Positions 7,776 to 14,794 of a DNA stretch of 64,000 nucleotides are shown here, in pieces (position 1 is the stretch's first letter; each line of letters begins with the position of its first letter). The DNA is from Betaproteobacteria bacterium (lineage in GTDB: Bacteria; Pseudomonadota; Gammaproteobacteria; Burkholderiales; Rhodocyclaceae). A model generated the notes under the pieces. It did not search any database and was not told the DNA's origin. It saw nothing but the letters and a program-made list of their open reading frames with translations. The position numbers and the translations under genes were made by a program. The stretch is taken from assembly GCA_012026885.1 (NCBI GenBank), contig VEPL01000025.1, positions 482,595-546,594 of the forward strand, read 5' to 3'.

Positions 7776-9851
7776 TCAGCCGCCCAGCGTCGCCATCAGT
7801 TCGCCCTGTGCGCTGTGTGCCTTGGCGCGGGTCGAACGCCGGCGCTGGTAGATGCCGTCGCCGTTCATGTCCCAGCACTGCTGGTTGTCGGCCAGGTAGA
7901 ACTTGAGGCCCTCGGTGATGACGCGCTTCTTCAGCTTGGGGTCGAGGATCGGGAAGGCGAGTTCGATGCGCCGGTAGAAATTGCGCTCCATCCAGTCGGC
8001 GCTCGACAGGTAGACGGTTTCGGCGCCGCCGTCATAGAAATAGAAGACGCGATGGTGCTCGAGCAGACGACCGATGATCGAGCGCACGCGGATGTTGTCC
8101 GAGAGTCCGGGAACGCCGGGGCGCAGCGCGCAGACGCCGCGCACGATGAGGTCGACCTGTACGCCGGCCTGCGAGGCTTCGTAGAGCGCGTGGATGGTTT
8201 CCGGCTCGAGCAGGGAATTCATCTTGGCGACCACCATCGCCTTCCTGCCGGCCCGCGCGGCCTCCGCCTCGCGGCGGATGGCAGCGACGATGTTCGGCTG
8301 CAGCGAGAAAGGCGCCTGCCACAGGTGGGTCAGCGTGCGTGCCTTGCCCAGCCCGGTCAGCTGCTTGAAGACTTCGGCGACGTCGTGGGTGACTTCCTCG
8401 TTGGCGGTCATCAGCCCGAAGTCGGAGTAGAGGCGGGCGGTGCGCGGATGGTAGTTGCCGGTGCCGAGGTGGGCGTAGCGCTTGAGCCCGCCTTCCTCGC
8501 GGCGCACGATGAGCAGCGCCTTGGCGTGCGTCTTGTAGCCGACGACGCCATAGACGACGTGGGCGCCGACCTCCTCGAGCTTGGTTGCCCAGCCGATGTT
8601 GGCTTCCTCGTCGAAGCGCGCCATCAGCTCGACGACGACAGTGACTTCCTTGCCGTTCTGGGCGGCGCGCAGCAGCGACTGCATCAGCACGGAATCCGTG
8701 CCCGTGCGGTAGACCGTCATCTTGATCGCCACGACCTGCGGGTCGGTCGCTGCCTGGTTGAGCAGGTCGATGACCGGCGCGAACGACTGGTAGGGATGGT
8801 GGAGGAGGATGTCCTGCCGGCGGATGCTGTCGAAAATGGTGGTCCCCTTGAGTCCCTTGGGCATGCCGGGGGTGAAGGGCGGGAATTTCATTTCCGGCCG
8901 ATCGACCGAGTCGGGAATCTGCATCAGGCGCGCCAGGTTGACCGGTCCCTCGACGCGGTAGAGGTCGGGCTTGCCGAGGCCGAACTGCTCGAGGAGGAAG
9001 TCGGTCATCGCCGGCGAGCAGTTTTCGGCGACCTCGAGGCGCACGGCATCGCCGAAGTGGCGGTGCGGCAGTTCGCCCTGCAGCTTGAGGCGCAGGTTGG
9101 TCACTTCTTCCTCATCGACGAACAGGTCGGAATTGCGCGTGACGCGGAATTGGTAGCAGCCGAGCACCGTCATGCCGGTGAACAGTTCGCCGACGAATTC
9201 GTGCAGGATCGATGACAGGAAAACGAAGCCGTATTCGCAGCCGGCGAGTGCCTCGGGCAGGCGGATGACGCGCGGCAGGACACGCGGTGCCTGGACGATG
9301 GCCGCATTGGAGCTGCGCCCGAAGGCATCCTTGCCATCCAGCTCGATGGCGAAATTGAGGCTCTTGTTGAGCACGCGCGGGAAGGGATGTGAGGGATCGA
9401 GCCCGATCGGCGTCAGCACCGGCACCATCTCGCGGATGAAGTACTGGCGGATCCATTCGCGCTGTTCGTCGGTCCACGTGGAACGGCGCAGGAAGCGGAT
9501 GCCTTCGGCGGCCAGCGCGGGCAGGATGACGGCGTTGAGGTGGCGGTACTGCTCGGCGACGATGGCGTGGCCTTCCGCCGAGACCAGGCGGAAGGTTTCC
9601 TGTGCCGTCTTGCCGTCGGTGGTGACGACCGGCGCCTTGGCGCGGATCTGTTCCTTGAGCCCGGAGACGCGGATCTCGAAGAATTCGTCGAGGTTGCTCG
9701 AGACGATGCAGAGGAAGCGCAGCCGCTCGAGCAGCGGCATTTTCTCGTCCTGGGCCTGGGCGAGGACGCGGCGGTTGAAGGCGAGGATGCCCAGCTCGCG
9801 GTTCAGGTAGTCTTCCGCCGGATAATGCGGTCGATTGGCATGACGGGTCAT
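7776..9851 (-). CDS. ppk: Polyphosphate kinase 1
   Basis: A 691-aa protein, the normal PPK1 length. It reversibly polymerises the gamma-phosphate of ATP into inorganic polyphosphate. The N-terminal domain begins YLNRELGILAFNRRVL with the SSNLDEFFEIRV motif that follows it in the family. The catalytic region carries RYAHLGTGNYHPRTARLY, containing the histidine that is phosphorylated during catalysis and the second conserved histidine. The ATG at 9851 is preceded by AGGAG 11 bases upstream; the in-frame extension to 10037 runs into ilvN and is not used. A candidate Pho box and a -10 sequence lie upstream. Confidence 0.97.
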   Translation of the reverse strand: MTRHANRPHYPAEDYLNRELGILAFNRRVLAQAQDEKMPLLERLRFLCIVSSNLDEFFEIRVSGLKEQIRAKAPVVTTDGKTAQETFRLVSAEGHAIVAEQYRHLNAVILPALAAEGIRFLRRSTWTDEQREWIRQYFIREMVPVLTPIGLDPSHPFPRVLNKSLNFAIELDGKDAFGRSSNAAIVQAPRVLPRVIRLPEALAGCEYGFVFLSSILHEFVGELFTGMTVLGCYQFRVTRNSDLFVDEEEVTNLRLKLQGELPHRHFGDAVRLEVAENCSPAMTDFLLEQFGLGKPDLYRVEGPVNLARLMQIPDSVDRPEMKFPPFTPGMPKGLKGTTIFDSIRRQDILLHHPYQSFAPVIDLLNQAATDPQVVAIKMTVYRTGTDSVLMQSLLRAAQNGKEVTVVVELMARFDEEANIGWATKLEEVGAHVVYGVVGYKTHAKALLIVRREEGGLKRYAHLGTGNYHPRTARLYSDFGLMTANEEVTHDVAEVFKQLTGLGKARTLTHLWQAPFSLQPNIVAAIRREAEAARAGRKAMVVAKMNSLLEPETIHALYEASQAGVQVDLIVRGVCALRPGVPGLSDNIRVRSIIGRLLEHHRVFYFYDGGAETVYLSSADWMERNFYRRIELAFPILDPKLKKRVITEGLKFYLADNQQCWDMNGDGIYQRRRSTRAKAHSAQGELMATLGG

Positions 9852-9875
9852 TGCGCAGTCTCCTCTTTTCGTTGA

Positions 9876-9930
9876 AGTATAAGCGCCAAGCCCGTCATTT
9901 TGTTGCGTTTGTATTACGGCAAGATGACAG
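9876..9930 (-). promoter_or_regulatory. Candidate ppk promoter with a Pho-box-like repeat
   Basis: Read on the minus strand, CTGTCATCTTGCCGTAAT (9930-9913) resembles the PhoB box: two heptamers 11 bases apart, the first a perfect CTGTCAT and the second CCGTAAT (5 of 7). A TATACT -10-like hexamer lies at 9881-9876, 24 bases before the ppk start codon. The box sits about 31 bases above the -10, farther than in the classical arrangement. Confidence 0.4.
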
Positions 9931-9961
9931 GCGGGAAGGCGGTTTCGCCCGCCTTCCCGCC
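9930..9961 (-). terminator. Stem-loop at the end of ilvBN
   Basis: A perfect 13-bp inverted repeat (GGCGGGAAGGCGG at 9930-9942 and its complement at 9949-9961) with a 6-base loop begins 2 bases after the ilvN stop codon. On the minus strand it is followed by TGTCATCTT rather than a clean T-run, so it may be a weak terminator or a 3'-end stabiliser. It adjoins the Pho-box-like sequence of ppk. Confidence 0.55.
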
Positions 9962-9963
9962 AC

Positions 9964-10272
9964 TCACGGACGGAAATGGTCGGTGAGCCCGGCGAATACC
10001 GCGTGGTCGCCGGCGTGGCGGCGGATGGCGAGGACATCCTCCAGTTTGTCGACCTGGCGGATCATCTGCGCCAGCCGGCCGTCCTCGTTGACCAGCAGCC
10101 AGATGCGGCTTTGCCGGCCGTCTCCGACCGGCAGGCAGAGGATGCCCTCGACGTTGCAGGCGCGCCGGGCGAAGAGCCCGACGATATGCGACATCACACC
10201 GGGATGGTTGTTGACGTCGATCTCCAGCACGGCACGCAGTGCCTTAAGTTCGTTGCGGCTAACGGCGTTCAT
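9964..10272 (-). CDS. ilvN: Acetolactate synthase small (regulatory) subunit, IlvN type
   Basis: A 102-aa single ACT-domain protein containing NHPGVMSHIVGLFARRACNVEGILCLP, nearly the E. coli IlvN signature. The rest (SRIWLLVNEDGRLAQMIRQVDKLEDV) continues the match. IlvN binds valine and confers feedback inhibition on the large subunit. The short length sets it apart from the ~160-aa IlvH type. It starts one base after the ilvB stop codon, so the two are surely co-translated and made in balance. Confidence 0.94.
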   Translation of the reverse strand: MNAVSRNELKALRAVLEIDVNNHPGVMSHIVGLFARRACNVEGILCLPVGDGRQSRIWLLVNEDGRLAQMIRQVDKLEDVLAIRRHAGDHAVFAGLTDHFRP

Positions 10273-10273
10273 C

Positions 10274-11944
10274 TCAGGCTCCGATCATGTCGCGGTTGGC
10301 GGCGCCCGGAGGCACCATGGGATAGACCTTCTCCCCGGCATCGATGCTGGCGTGGATCAGGCAGGGGCCTGGTCGCGCGATGGCTTCAACCAGGGCCGCG
10401 CAGGGATTGGCGGCTGCATCGAGGTCGACCGCGGCGATGCCGAGCGCCTGCGCAGCCTTGCAGAAATCGGGCAGGGCGCGGAACTGCGAGGCGAACAGCC
10501 GTTCGCCGTAGAACAGTGTCTGCTGCTGGTGGACCAGCCCGAGGACGGCGTTGTTCATGAGCACGATCTTGATGTTCACGTTTTCCTCGCCGGCGGTGAC
10601 CAGTTCCTGCAGGTTCATCAGGATCGACCCGTCGCCGGTGAAGCAGACCACGGTGCGCTGCGGTGCGGCCAGCGCGGCGCCGATCGCCGCCGGCACGCCG
10701 AAGCCCATCGTCCCGAGGCCGCCGGAGGTGAGCCACTGGCGGGGGCGGCGCAGCGGGTAGGCCTGCGCCACCCACATCTGGTGCTGGCCGACGTCGGTGG
10801 CGATGACGGCGTCGTCGTCGAGGCAGGCGGCGACCGTGCGGATCAGCCCGAAATGCGAGCGCGGATCGTCGAGTCCGGGGAGTGCCTGCGGAAATTCGCG
10901 CTTGAGCTGGTCGATGCGCTCGACCCAGGCGCTGCGGGGATTCCGGGCGACCAGCGGGAGCAGTCGTGCGAGCGCCTCCCCGACATCGGCGGTGATCCCG
11001 ACGTGAGCGGTCTTGATCTTGTCGAGTTCGGCCGGATCGATGTCGATATGCACGATCTTCGCCTGCGGGCAGAAGGCCGCGACCTTGCCGGTGGCGCGGT
11101 CGTCGAAACGGGCGCCGAGGGCAATCAGCAGGTCGCACTCGTCGAGCGCGAGATTGCAGTAGCGGGCACCGTGCATGCCGAGCATGCCGAGCGACAGCGG
11201 GTGGTCGACCGGCATTGCCCCGAGTGCCATCAGCGTCATCACGGTCGGCAGATTGGCCTTCTCGGCGAGGTCGACCGCGGCTGCCGCCGCCCCCGAGTGG
11301 ATGACGCCACCGCCGAGGTAGAGCAGGGGGCGGCGGGCGGCATTGATCAGCGAGGCGGCCGCGGCGAGGTCGTCTCCGGGCGCCGGAGGGGGCAGTTGGC
11401 GCCCGCCCGGCGCCGGCCAGGCGGCGACTTCGATCGCCTGGTTCTGGACGTCCTTCGGGATGTCGATAAGGACCGGACCTGGGCGGCCGGAAGCGGCGAT
11501 GGCGAAGGCGCGCGGGATCACCTCGAGCAGTTCCTCGGCCGATGAAACGAGGAAGTTGTGCTTCGTGATCGGCACGGTCAGCCCGTAGGTGTCGACCTCC
11601 TGGAAGGCGTCGGTGCCGATCATTGCCTTCGGCACCTGCCCGGTGATGGCGACCAGCGGGATGGAGTCGAGCTTGGCATCGGCAATCGCGGTCAGCAGGT
11701 TGGTCGCCCCCGGGCCCGAAGAGGCCAGACAGACGGCGACCTCCCCGCTTGCCCGCGCCATGCCCTGGGCGATGAAACCGGCGCCCTGCTCGTGGCGGGC
11801 AAGTACGTGGCGGATCGTCGTCGACTGCGCGAGGGCATCGTAGATCGGCAGGATGGCACCGCCGGGATAGCCGGTGACCAGGCCGATGCCCTGGCGTTCG
11901 AGCAGGCGCACGGTGATCCGGGCGCCGGTGAGTGTTTCGGTCAT
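10274..11944 (-). CDS. ilvB: Acetolactate synthase large subunit, IlvB type
   Basis: A 556-aa thiamine-diphosphate enzyme that condenses two pyruvates to acetolactate, or pyruvate and 2-oxobutyrate to acetohydroxybutyrate, the first common step in branched-chain amino acid synthesis. The N-terminal domain has VTGYPGGAILPIYDAL and the catalytic glutamate in ARHEQGAGFIAQG. The C-terminal domain has the ThDP/Mg motif starting CFTGDGSILMNLQEL and ending VLMNNAVLG. The ATG at 11944 follows AAGGAG at a normal distance. The gene is preceded by a leader peptide and attenuator hairpin, which implies regulation by charged branched-chain tRNAs, as for E. coli ilvBN. Confidence 0.96.
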   Translation of the reverse strand: MTETLTGARITVRLLERQGIGLVTGYPGGAILPIYDALAQSTTIRHVLARHEQGAGFIAQGMARASGEVAVCLASSGPGATNLLTAIADAKLDSIPLVAITGQVPKAMIGTDAFQEVDTYGLTVPITKHNFLVSSAEELLEVIPRAFAIAASGRPGPVLIDIPKDVQNQAIEVAAWPAPGGRQLPPPAPGDDLAAAASLINAARRPLLYLGGGVIHSGAAAAAVDLAEKANLPTVMTLMALGAMPVDHPLSLGMLGMHGARYCNLALDECDLLIALGARFDDRATGKVAAFCPQAKIVHIDIDPAELDKIKTAHVGITADVGEALARLLPLVARNPRSAWVERIDQLKREFPQALPGLDDPRSHFGLIRTVAACLDDDAVIATDVGQHQMWVAQAYPLRRPRQWLTSGGLGTMGFGVPAAIGAALAAPQRTVVCFTGDGSILMNLQELVTAGEENVNIKIVLMNNAVLGLVHQQQTLFYGERLFASQFRALPDFCKAAQALGIAAVDLDAAANPCAALVEAIARPGPCLIHASIDAGEKVYPMVPPGAANRDMIGA

Positions 11945-11983
11945 GGAAGTCTCCTTGGGGGTTGGTGGCTTCCGGCGGGGACC

Positions 11984-12019
11984 AAAAGCAAAACCCCCGC
12001 CGGTGGCGCCGGCGGGGGT
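11984..12019 (-). terminator. Attenuator hairpin of ilvBN
   Basis: A perfect 11-bp stem (12019-12009 paired with 12003-11993) with a 5-base loop. On the minus strand it is followed by TTTTGCTTTT, and it ends about 40 bases before the ilvB start codon. A strong intrinsic terminator here, downstream of a valine-rich leader ORF, is the arrangement of transcription attenuation. Confidence 0.85.
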
Positions 12020-12043
12020 CGGGATAATCTGCGTTGTTTCTGC

Positions 12044-12154
12044 CTACCCGGTCCGCGACGGCGCGTGCGCGACGACGATGCCTACGACTGCACGCAGGAC
12101 GACCGGTTTCGCGCCGGAGGCGGACAGGAAGCGGAGGTTGCGGGCAGCGATCAT
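12044..12154 (-). CDS. ivbL: ilvBN leader peptide (IvbL-like), 36 aa
   Basis: A 36-codon ORF lies 25 bases upstream of the attenuator hairpin. Its C-terminal half reads PVVLRAVVGIVVAHAP and then SRTG before TAG. Six of those 16 residues are valine, with one leucine and one isoleucine. The E. coli ivbL leader has the same design: valine runs interrupted by arginine and ending near NAP. Ribosome stalling at the Val codons when charged tRNA-Val or tRNA-Leu is scarce would favour an antiterminator and let transcription reach ilvB. No good Shine-Dalgarno precedes the ATG at 12154, so the exact start is less certain than the valine-rich part. Confidence 0.8.
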   Translation of the reverse strand: MIAARNLRFLSASGAKPVVLRAVVGIVVAHAPSRTG

Positions 12155-12190
12155 GGCGGGGAATGGCAGGGTGAGAAACAACGTGGAGCG

Positions 12191-12219
12191 ACTATCCGCG
12201 AACATCGGGAAAATATCAA
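12191..12219 (-). promoter_or_regulatory. Candidate ilvBN promoter
   Basis: On the minus strand TTGATA (12219-12214) and GATAGT (12196-12191) are separated by 17 bases, four to five matches per hexamer to the sigma-70 consensus. It would start transcription about 30 bases before the leader ORF. Confidence 0.45.
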
Positions 12220-12266
12220 CACCGGCAGCAACAGGGTTATTCCCGCGGCTGGCGACCCGCCCGGGA

Positions 12267-13325
12267 TCAGTTCTCCGCGGCCCGGATGCGCTTGCGCCAG
12301 GCGGCCGGCGGCTCGCCTTCCCATTGCACGAAGGCGCGCGTGAACGCCGTCGGCCCGGAGTAGCCGAGCAGGGAAGCGATCGTCGGAACCGTACAGCGGG
12401 TGTCGCGCAGCAACTGGCAAGCGAGCGTGTGGCGCGCCGACTGCTGCAGTTCGCGGAAACTCGTGCCGGCGTCCCGGAGGCGCCGGTTCAGGGTGCGCGG
12501 GTGCAGAGCGAATTCGTCGGCGAGTGCGGCGAGCGAACAGCGGCGCGTCTCGAGCAGGCGGACCAGGGCCTTGCGCATGCGCTCCACCAGGTCCGCTTCG
12601 GTGTAGCGGCGCATTTCGTCGATGTGCTGGCGGAAATGGCTGTGCAGGACGGGATCCGCCAGCCGTGTCGCGGCATCCAGCCAGTCGCTGGAGAACACCA
12701 CGGCATTGTGCTCGGCGTCGAAATGCAGGTGGCACTGGAAGAACCGGCGGTAGGGTTCGATGTTGTCCGGACGCGGCCGCCGGAAGCGCACCTCGAGCGG
12801 CACCCAATTGCTCCCGCAGAGGCCGCGCAGCAGGTTCCAGCCTACCGCCAGCGCGGTATCATAGATGATCTCGCTCCCGGCGACGCCCGGTACCTCGATG
12901 GCATAGCCGAGCAACGCGGCCTTGCCGGCGATCTCGAGATAGGGAGCTGCGCCGCGGTCGTGCAGGTCGAGGTTGGCGACCATTGCCGCAAGGGCGGTCC
13001 GTACATCGGGCGCGCTGGCCATCAGGAAGCCGACGGCCCCGAGGGTGGACGCATCCGCCCGCTGGCCGAGCAGGACGCCAAGGTGGGGGCAGGCAGTCGC
13101 CCGGACCGCGTCGACCAGCAGCGCGCCGATGGCGGTGAAGGCAAGCGGCCGATCATGATCGGCAAACGCCGCTTCATCCAGCCCGTGCGCTGCCAGCAGC
13201 GGCCGCGGCGCGACCCCGTACTCGCGCAGGATGGCCGGCAGCGGGGCGATCGGTGCGAGGCGGATGGCGCCGGCACGCGGCGGCGCGTGCCAGTGTCCGG
13301 CGCGGGGGATATCGATGGCGGGCAA
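12267..13325 (-). CDS. AraC-family transcriptional regulator (arabinose-binding-like N-terminus, OruR/ArgR type)
   Basis: About 352 aa. The N-terminal ligand domain of the PF12625 type starts with PIAPLPAILREYGVAPRPLL. The C-terminal pair of helix-turn-helix motifs includes CSLAALADEFALHPRTLNRRL and TVPTIASLLGYSGPTAFTRAF. It stands divergent from the sulfatase/envelope operon, and a direct-repeat operator (13336-13368) lies between them, so it probably activates that operon and may control itself. The start is uncertain: no ATG or GTG fits, and the TTG at 13325 gives the usual family N-terminus and leaves the operator outside the coding region. The frame is open upstream to 14285, but that stretch is antisense to the DUF2092 gene. 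Confidence 0.88.
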   Translation of the reverse strand: MPAIDIPRAGHWHAPPRAGAIRLAPIAPLPAILREYGVAPRPLLAAHGLDEAAFADHDRPLAFTAIGALLVDAVRATACPHLGVLLGQRADASTLGAVGFLMASAPDVRTALAAMVANLDLHDRGAAPYLEIAGKAALLGYAIEVPGVAGSEIIYDTALAVGWNLLRGLCGSNWVPLEVRFRRPRPDNIEPYRRFFQCHLHFDAEHNAVVFSSDWLDAATRLADPVLHSHFRQHIDEMRRYTEADLVERMRKALVRLLETRRCSLAALADEFALHPRTLNRRLRDAGTSFRELQQSARHTLACQLLRDTRCTVPTIASLLGYSGPTAFTRAFVQWEGEPPAAWRKRIRAAEN

Positions 13326-13335
13326 GAGGATCGGT

Positions 13336-13368
13336 TGTCGCAAAATGTCAGCAAGCTGTCGCGAAATG
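13336..13368 (+). promoter_or_regulatory. AraC-type direct-repeat operator upstream of the sulfatase operon
   Basis: Two 12-base direct repeats, TGTCGCAAAATG (13336-13347) and TGTCGCGAAATG (13357-13368), differ at one base and are spaced exactly 21 bp, two helical turns, as expected for one AraC monomer reading two major grooves. A matching pair with the same spacing stands upstream of the OmpA-like gene at 19662-19694. Confidence 0.75.
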
Positions 13369-13393
13369 ATAAACAAGCCAGGTGGCCCGCGTC

Positions 13394-13399
13394 TATAAA
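13394..13399 (+). promoter_or_regulatory. -10 element of the sulfatase operon
   Basis: TATAAA lies 25 bases after the downstream repeat of the operator. No -35 consensus occurs at the right distance (AAACAA at 13371-13376), as expected for an activator-dependent promoter. The predicted start is near 13406. Confidence 0.6.
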
Positions 13400-13412
13400 C
13401 TTGACATAGTTT

Positions 13413-13447
13413 GCCGGCCGGGTCTGTCACGGACCTGACCGGCCGGC
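13413..13447 (+). promoter_or_regulatory. GC-rich stem-loop in the operon leader
   Basis: GCCGGCCGG (13413-13421) pairs with CCGGCCGGC (13439-13447). The stem extends inward by GTC/GAC with one bulged G, leaving a 12-base loop. It lies between the predicted transcription start and the first gene and is not followed by a T-run. It could stabilise the mRNA 5' end or attenuate; its role is unknown. Confidence 0.4.
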
Positions 13448-13478
13448 GCCCCAGCATTGCAGATACCAAGGAGATGAC

Positions 13479-14276
13479 ATGAGAGGAAGGGTAAGCTTCA
13501 TGGCGCGTTCCGCGCGCGCCGGATGCGCAGCGCTGTTTCTGGGCATGACCGGAGCGGTGTTCGCGCAGGGTGCGGCGGTGGCGATTGCCCCGGAAGCGAC
13601 GGCTGTCCTGAAGCGGATGACGGACTACATCGGCGGTCTGAGCCAGTTCTCCGCGAGCACGCGCAATACGCTCGAAGTCGTCACGCTGGAGGGCGAGAAG
13701 CTGCAGTTCGACGCTGCCGCTGAAGTCGCCGTGCAGCGCCCCAACCGCTTGCGCGCCGTGCGCAACGGCGATCAGCAGGCACAGACGCTCTATTACGACG
13801 GGGCCACCCTGACGCTGGTCGACCGCAGCGGCGGCAAGGAACGCTACGCCTCGCTGCCGGCGCCGGCCACCATCGAGGGCGCGCTCGATCTGGCGCGCGC
13901 CCAGTTCGATCTCGAGGCACCGGGTGGTGACCTGCTGTATCGCGATGCCTACGCCCTCCTGATGGAAGATGTCGTGGCCGCACGCTATGTCGGTACGACG
14001 CTGGTCGATGGCGTGCGCTGCCATCACCTGGCATTCCGGGGCACGCAGACCGACTGGCAGCTCTGGGTGGCCGACGGGGCACAGCCCTATCCGCGCAAGA
14101 TGGTCATTACCTCGAAGTGGATGACCGGCGCGCCGCAATTCACCATGATGGCCAGCGACTGGAATGCCCAGGCGAAGCTGCCGGCCGAACGTTTCACCTA
14201 CAGCCCCGGCAAGGGTGCCGAGCGAGTTGGCATCGTCCGTCCGGCAGTGAAGAACGACAAGGAGGGAACGCGATGA
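13479..14276 (+). CDS. DUF2092 family periplasmic protein (LolA-like fold predicted)
   Basis: A 265-aa protein with a secretion signal (basic start, hydrophobic core, likely cleavage after VFAQG). The mature part opens with PEATAVLKRMTDYIGGLSQFS and later has QFDAAAEVAVQRPNRLRAVR, YYDGATLTLVD and HHLAFRGTQTDWQLWV, all typical of DUF2092. Such proteins are thought to be relatives of LolA and likely handle lipids or other hydrophobic molecules in the periplasm, though no member's job is known to me. It is the first gene of an AraC-controlled operon and overlaps the next gene by 4 bases (ATGA). AAGGAGAT lies upstream of the ATG. Confidence 0.82.
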   Translation: MRGRVSFMARSARAGCAALFLGMTGAVFAQGAAVAIAPEATAVLKRMTDYIGGLSQFSASTRNTLEVVTLEGEKLQFDAAAEVAVQRPNRLRAVRNGDQQAQTLYYDGATLTLVDRSGGKERYASLPAPATIEGALDLARAQFDLEAPGGDLLYRDAYALLMEDVVAARYVGTTLVDGVRCHHLAFRGTQTDWQLWVADGAQPYPRKMVITSKWMTGAPQFTMMASDWNAQAKLPAERFTYSPGKGAERVGIVRPAVKNDKEGTR

Positions 14277-14746
14277 AGACAGCAATCAAATCGGTGCTGC
14301 TGGCGAGCGCCGGCACGGTGCTGTGGGGAGCCGGGATCAGCGGTGGCGGTGTGCCACAGGTCACCTTCGTGGCTGAAGCGCAGGCGATCATCGGCCGGCC
14401 GCTGACGCCGATGAGCTATGCGGGTGTCGCCCGGCGGACTACCCGCCGCGTCGTCGCCTACGATACAGCGGCGGTGGCTACGACGGCCGCTGTCGCCACC
14501 ACGGCGGCAGTTGCCACGACGGCGGCGGTCGCCGCCAGCGCTCCGGCCTACCCCTATCCGCAACCGTATTATGCGCCGCCGCCGCCACCGGCGCAGGGGG
14601 TTCCGGTCGGTACCGTCGTCGCCAGCCTGCCGCCCGGCTGTACACCAGTCAATATCAACGGGGTCGATTACCAGCTTTGCAACGGCACCTATTACCGAGC
14701 CGGCTTTTCCGGCCCGAATGTCGTCTATGTCGTCGAGCGCCCCTGA
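14273..14746 (+). CDS. Secreted small repeat protein, operon partner of the DUF2092 protein
   Basis: A 157-aa protein with an N-terminal hydrophobic signal. After a short region containing YAGVARRTTRRVV it has four tandem six-residue units of the AAVATT type (DNA 14468-14539), then a Pro/Tyr-rich linker (AYPYPQPYYAPPPPPA). The C-terminal module is VASLPPGCTPVNINGVDYQL, then CNGTYYRAGFSGPNVVYVV. That end resembles the DUF6515-like module found in many secreted proteobacterial proteins. It overlaps the preceding gene by 4 bases and is followed 48 bases later by the barrel gene. The function is unknown; the layout suggests an extended periplasmic or surface protein. Confidence 0.72.
   Translation: MKTAIKSVLLASAGTVLWGAGISGGGVPQVTFVAEAQAIIGRPLTPMSYAGVARRTTRRVVAYDTAAVATTAAVATTAAVATTAAVAASAPAYPYPQPYYAPPPPPAQGVPVGTVVASLPPGCTPVNINGVDYQLCNGTYYRAGFSGPNVVYVVERP
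14468..14539 (+). repeat. Four tandem 18-bp coding repeats (AAVATT units)
   Basis: Four consecutive 18-base units encode AAVATT, AAVATT, AAVATT and AAVAAS. The units differ at many synonymous positions, so the peptide repeat is kept while the DNA repeat has decayed. This argues for selection on the protein rather than a recent slippage. Confidence 0.85.
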
Positions 14747-14794
14747 GCTTGCGGGCGCGGAACCGGTAACCACGCAATTCGAGAAGGAGAAGCA

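Noticed and set aside
13401..13406. TTGACA as a -35 element for the sulfatase operon
   Set aside because: No -10 hexamer lies 16-18 bases downstream (CTGTCA at 17-bp spacing). The upstream TATAAA with the AraC repeats is a better promoter and is duplicated at 19720.
14468..14539. CRISPR or minisatellite-like DNA repeat
   Set aside because: The units are in-frame coding repeats with synonymous divergence; there are no spacers and no cas genes.
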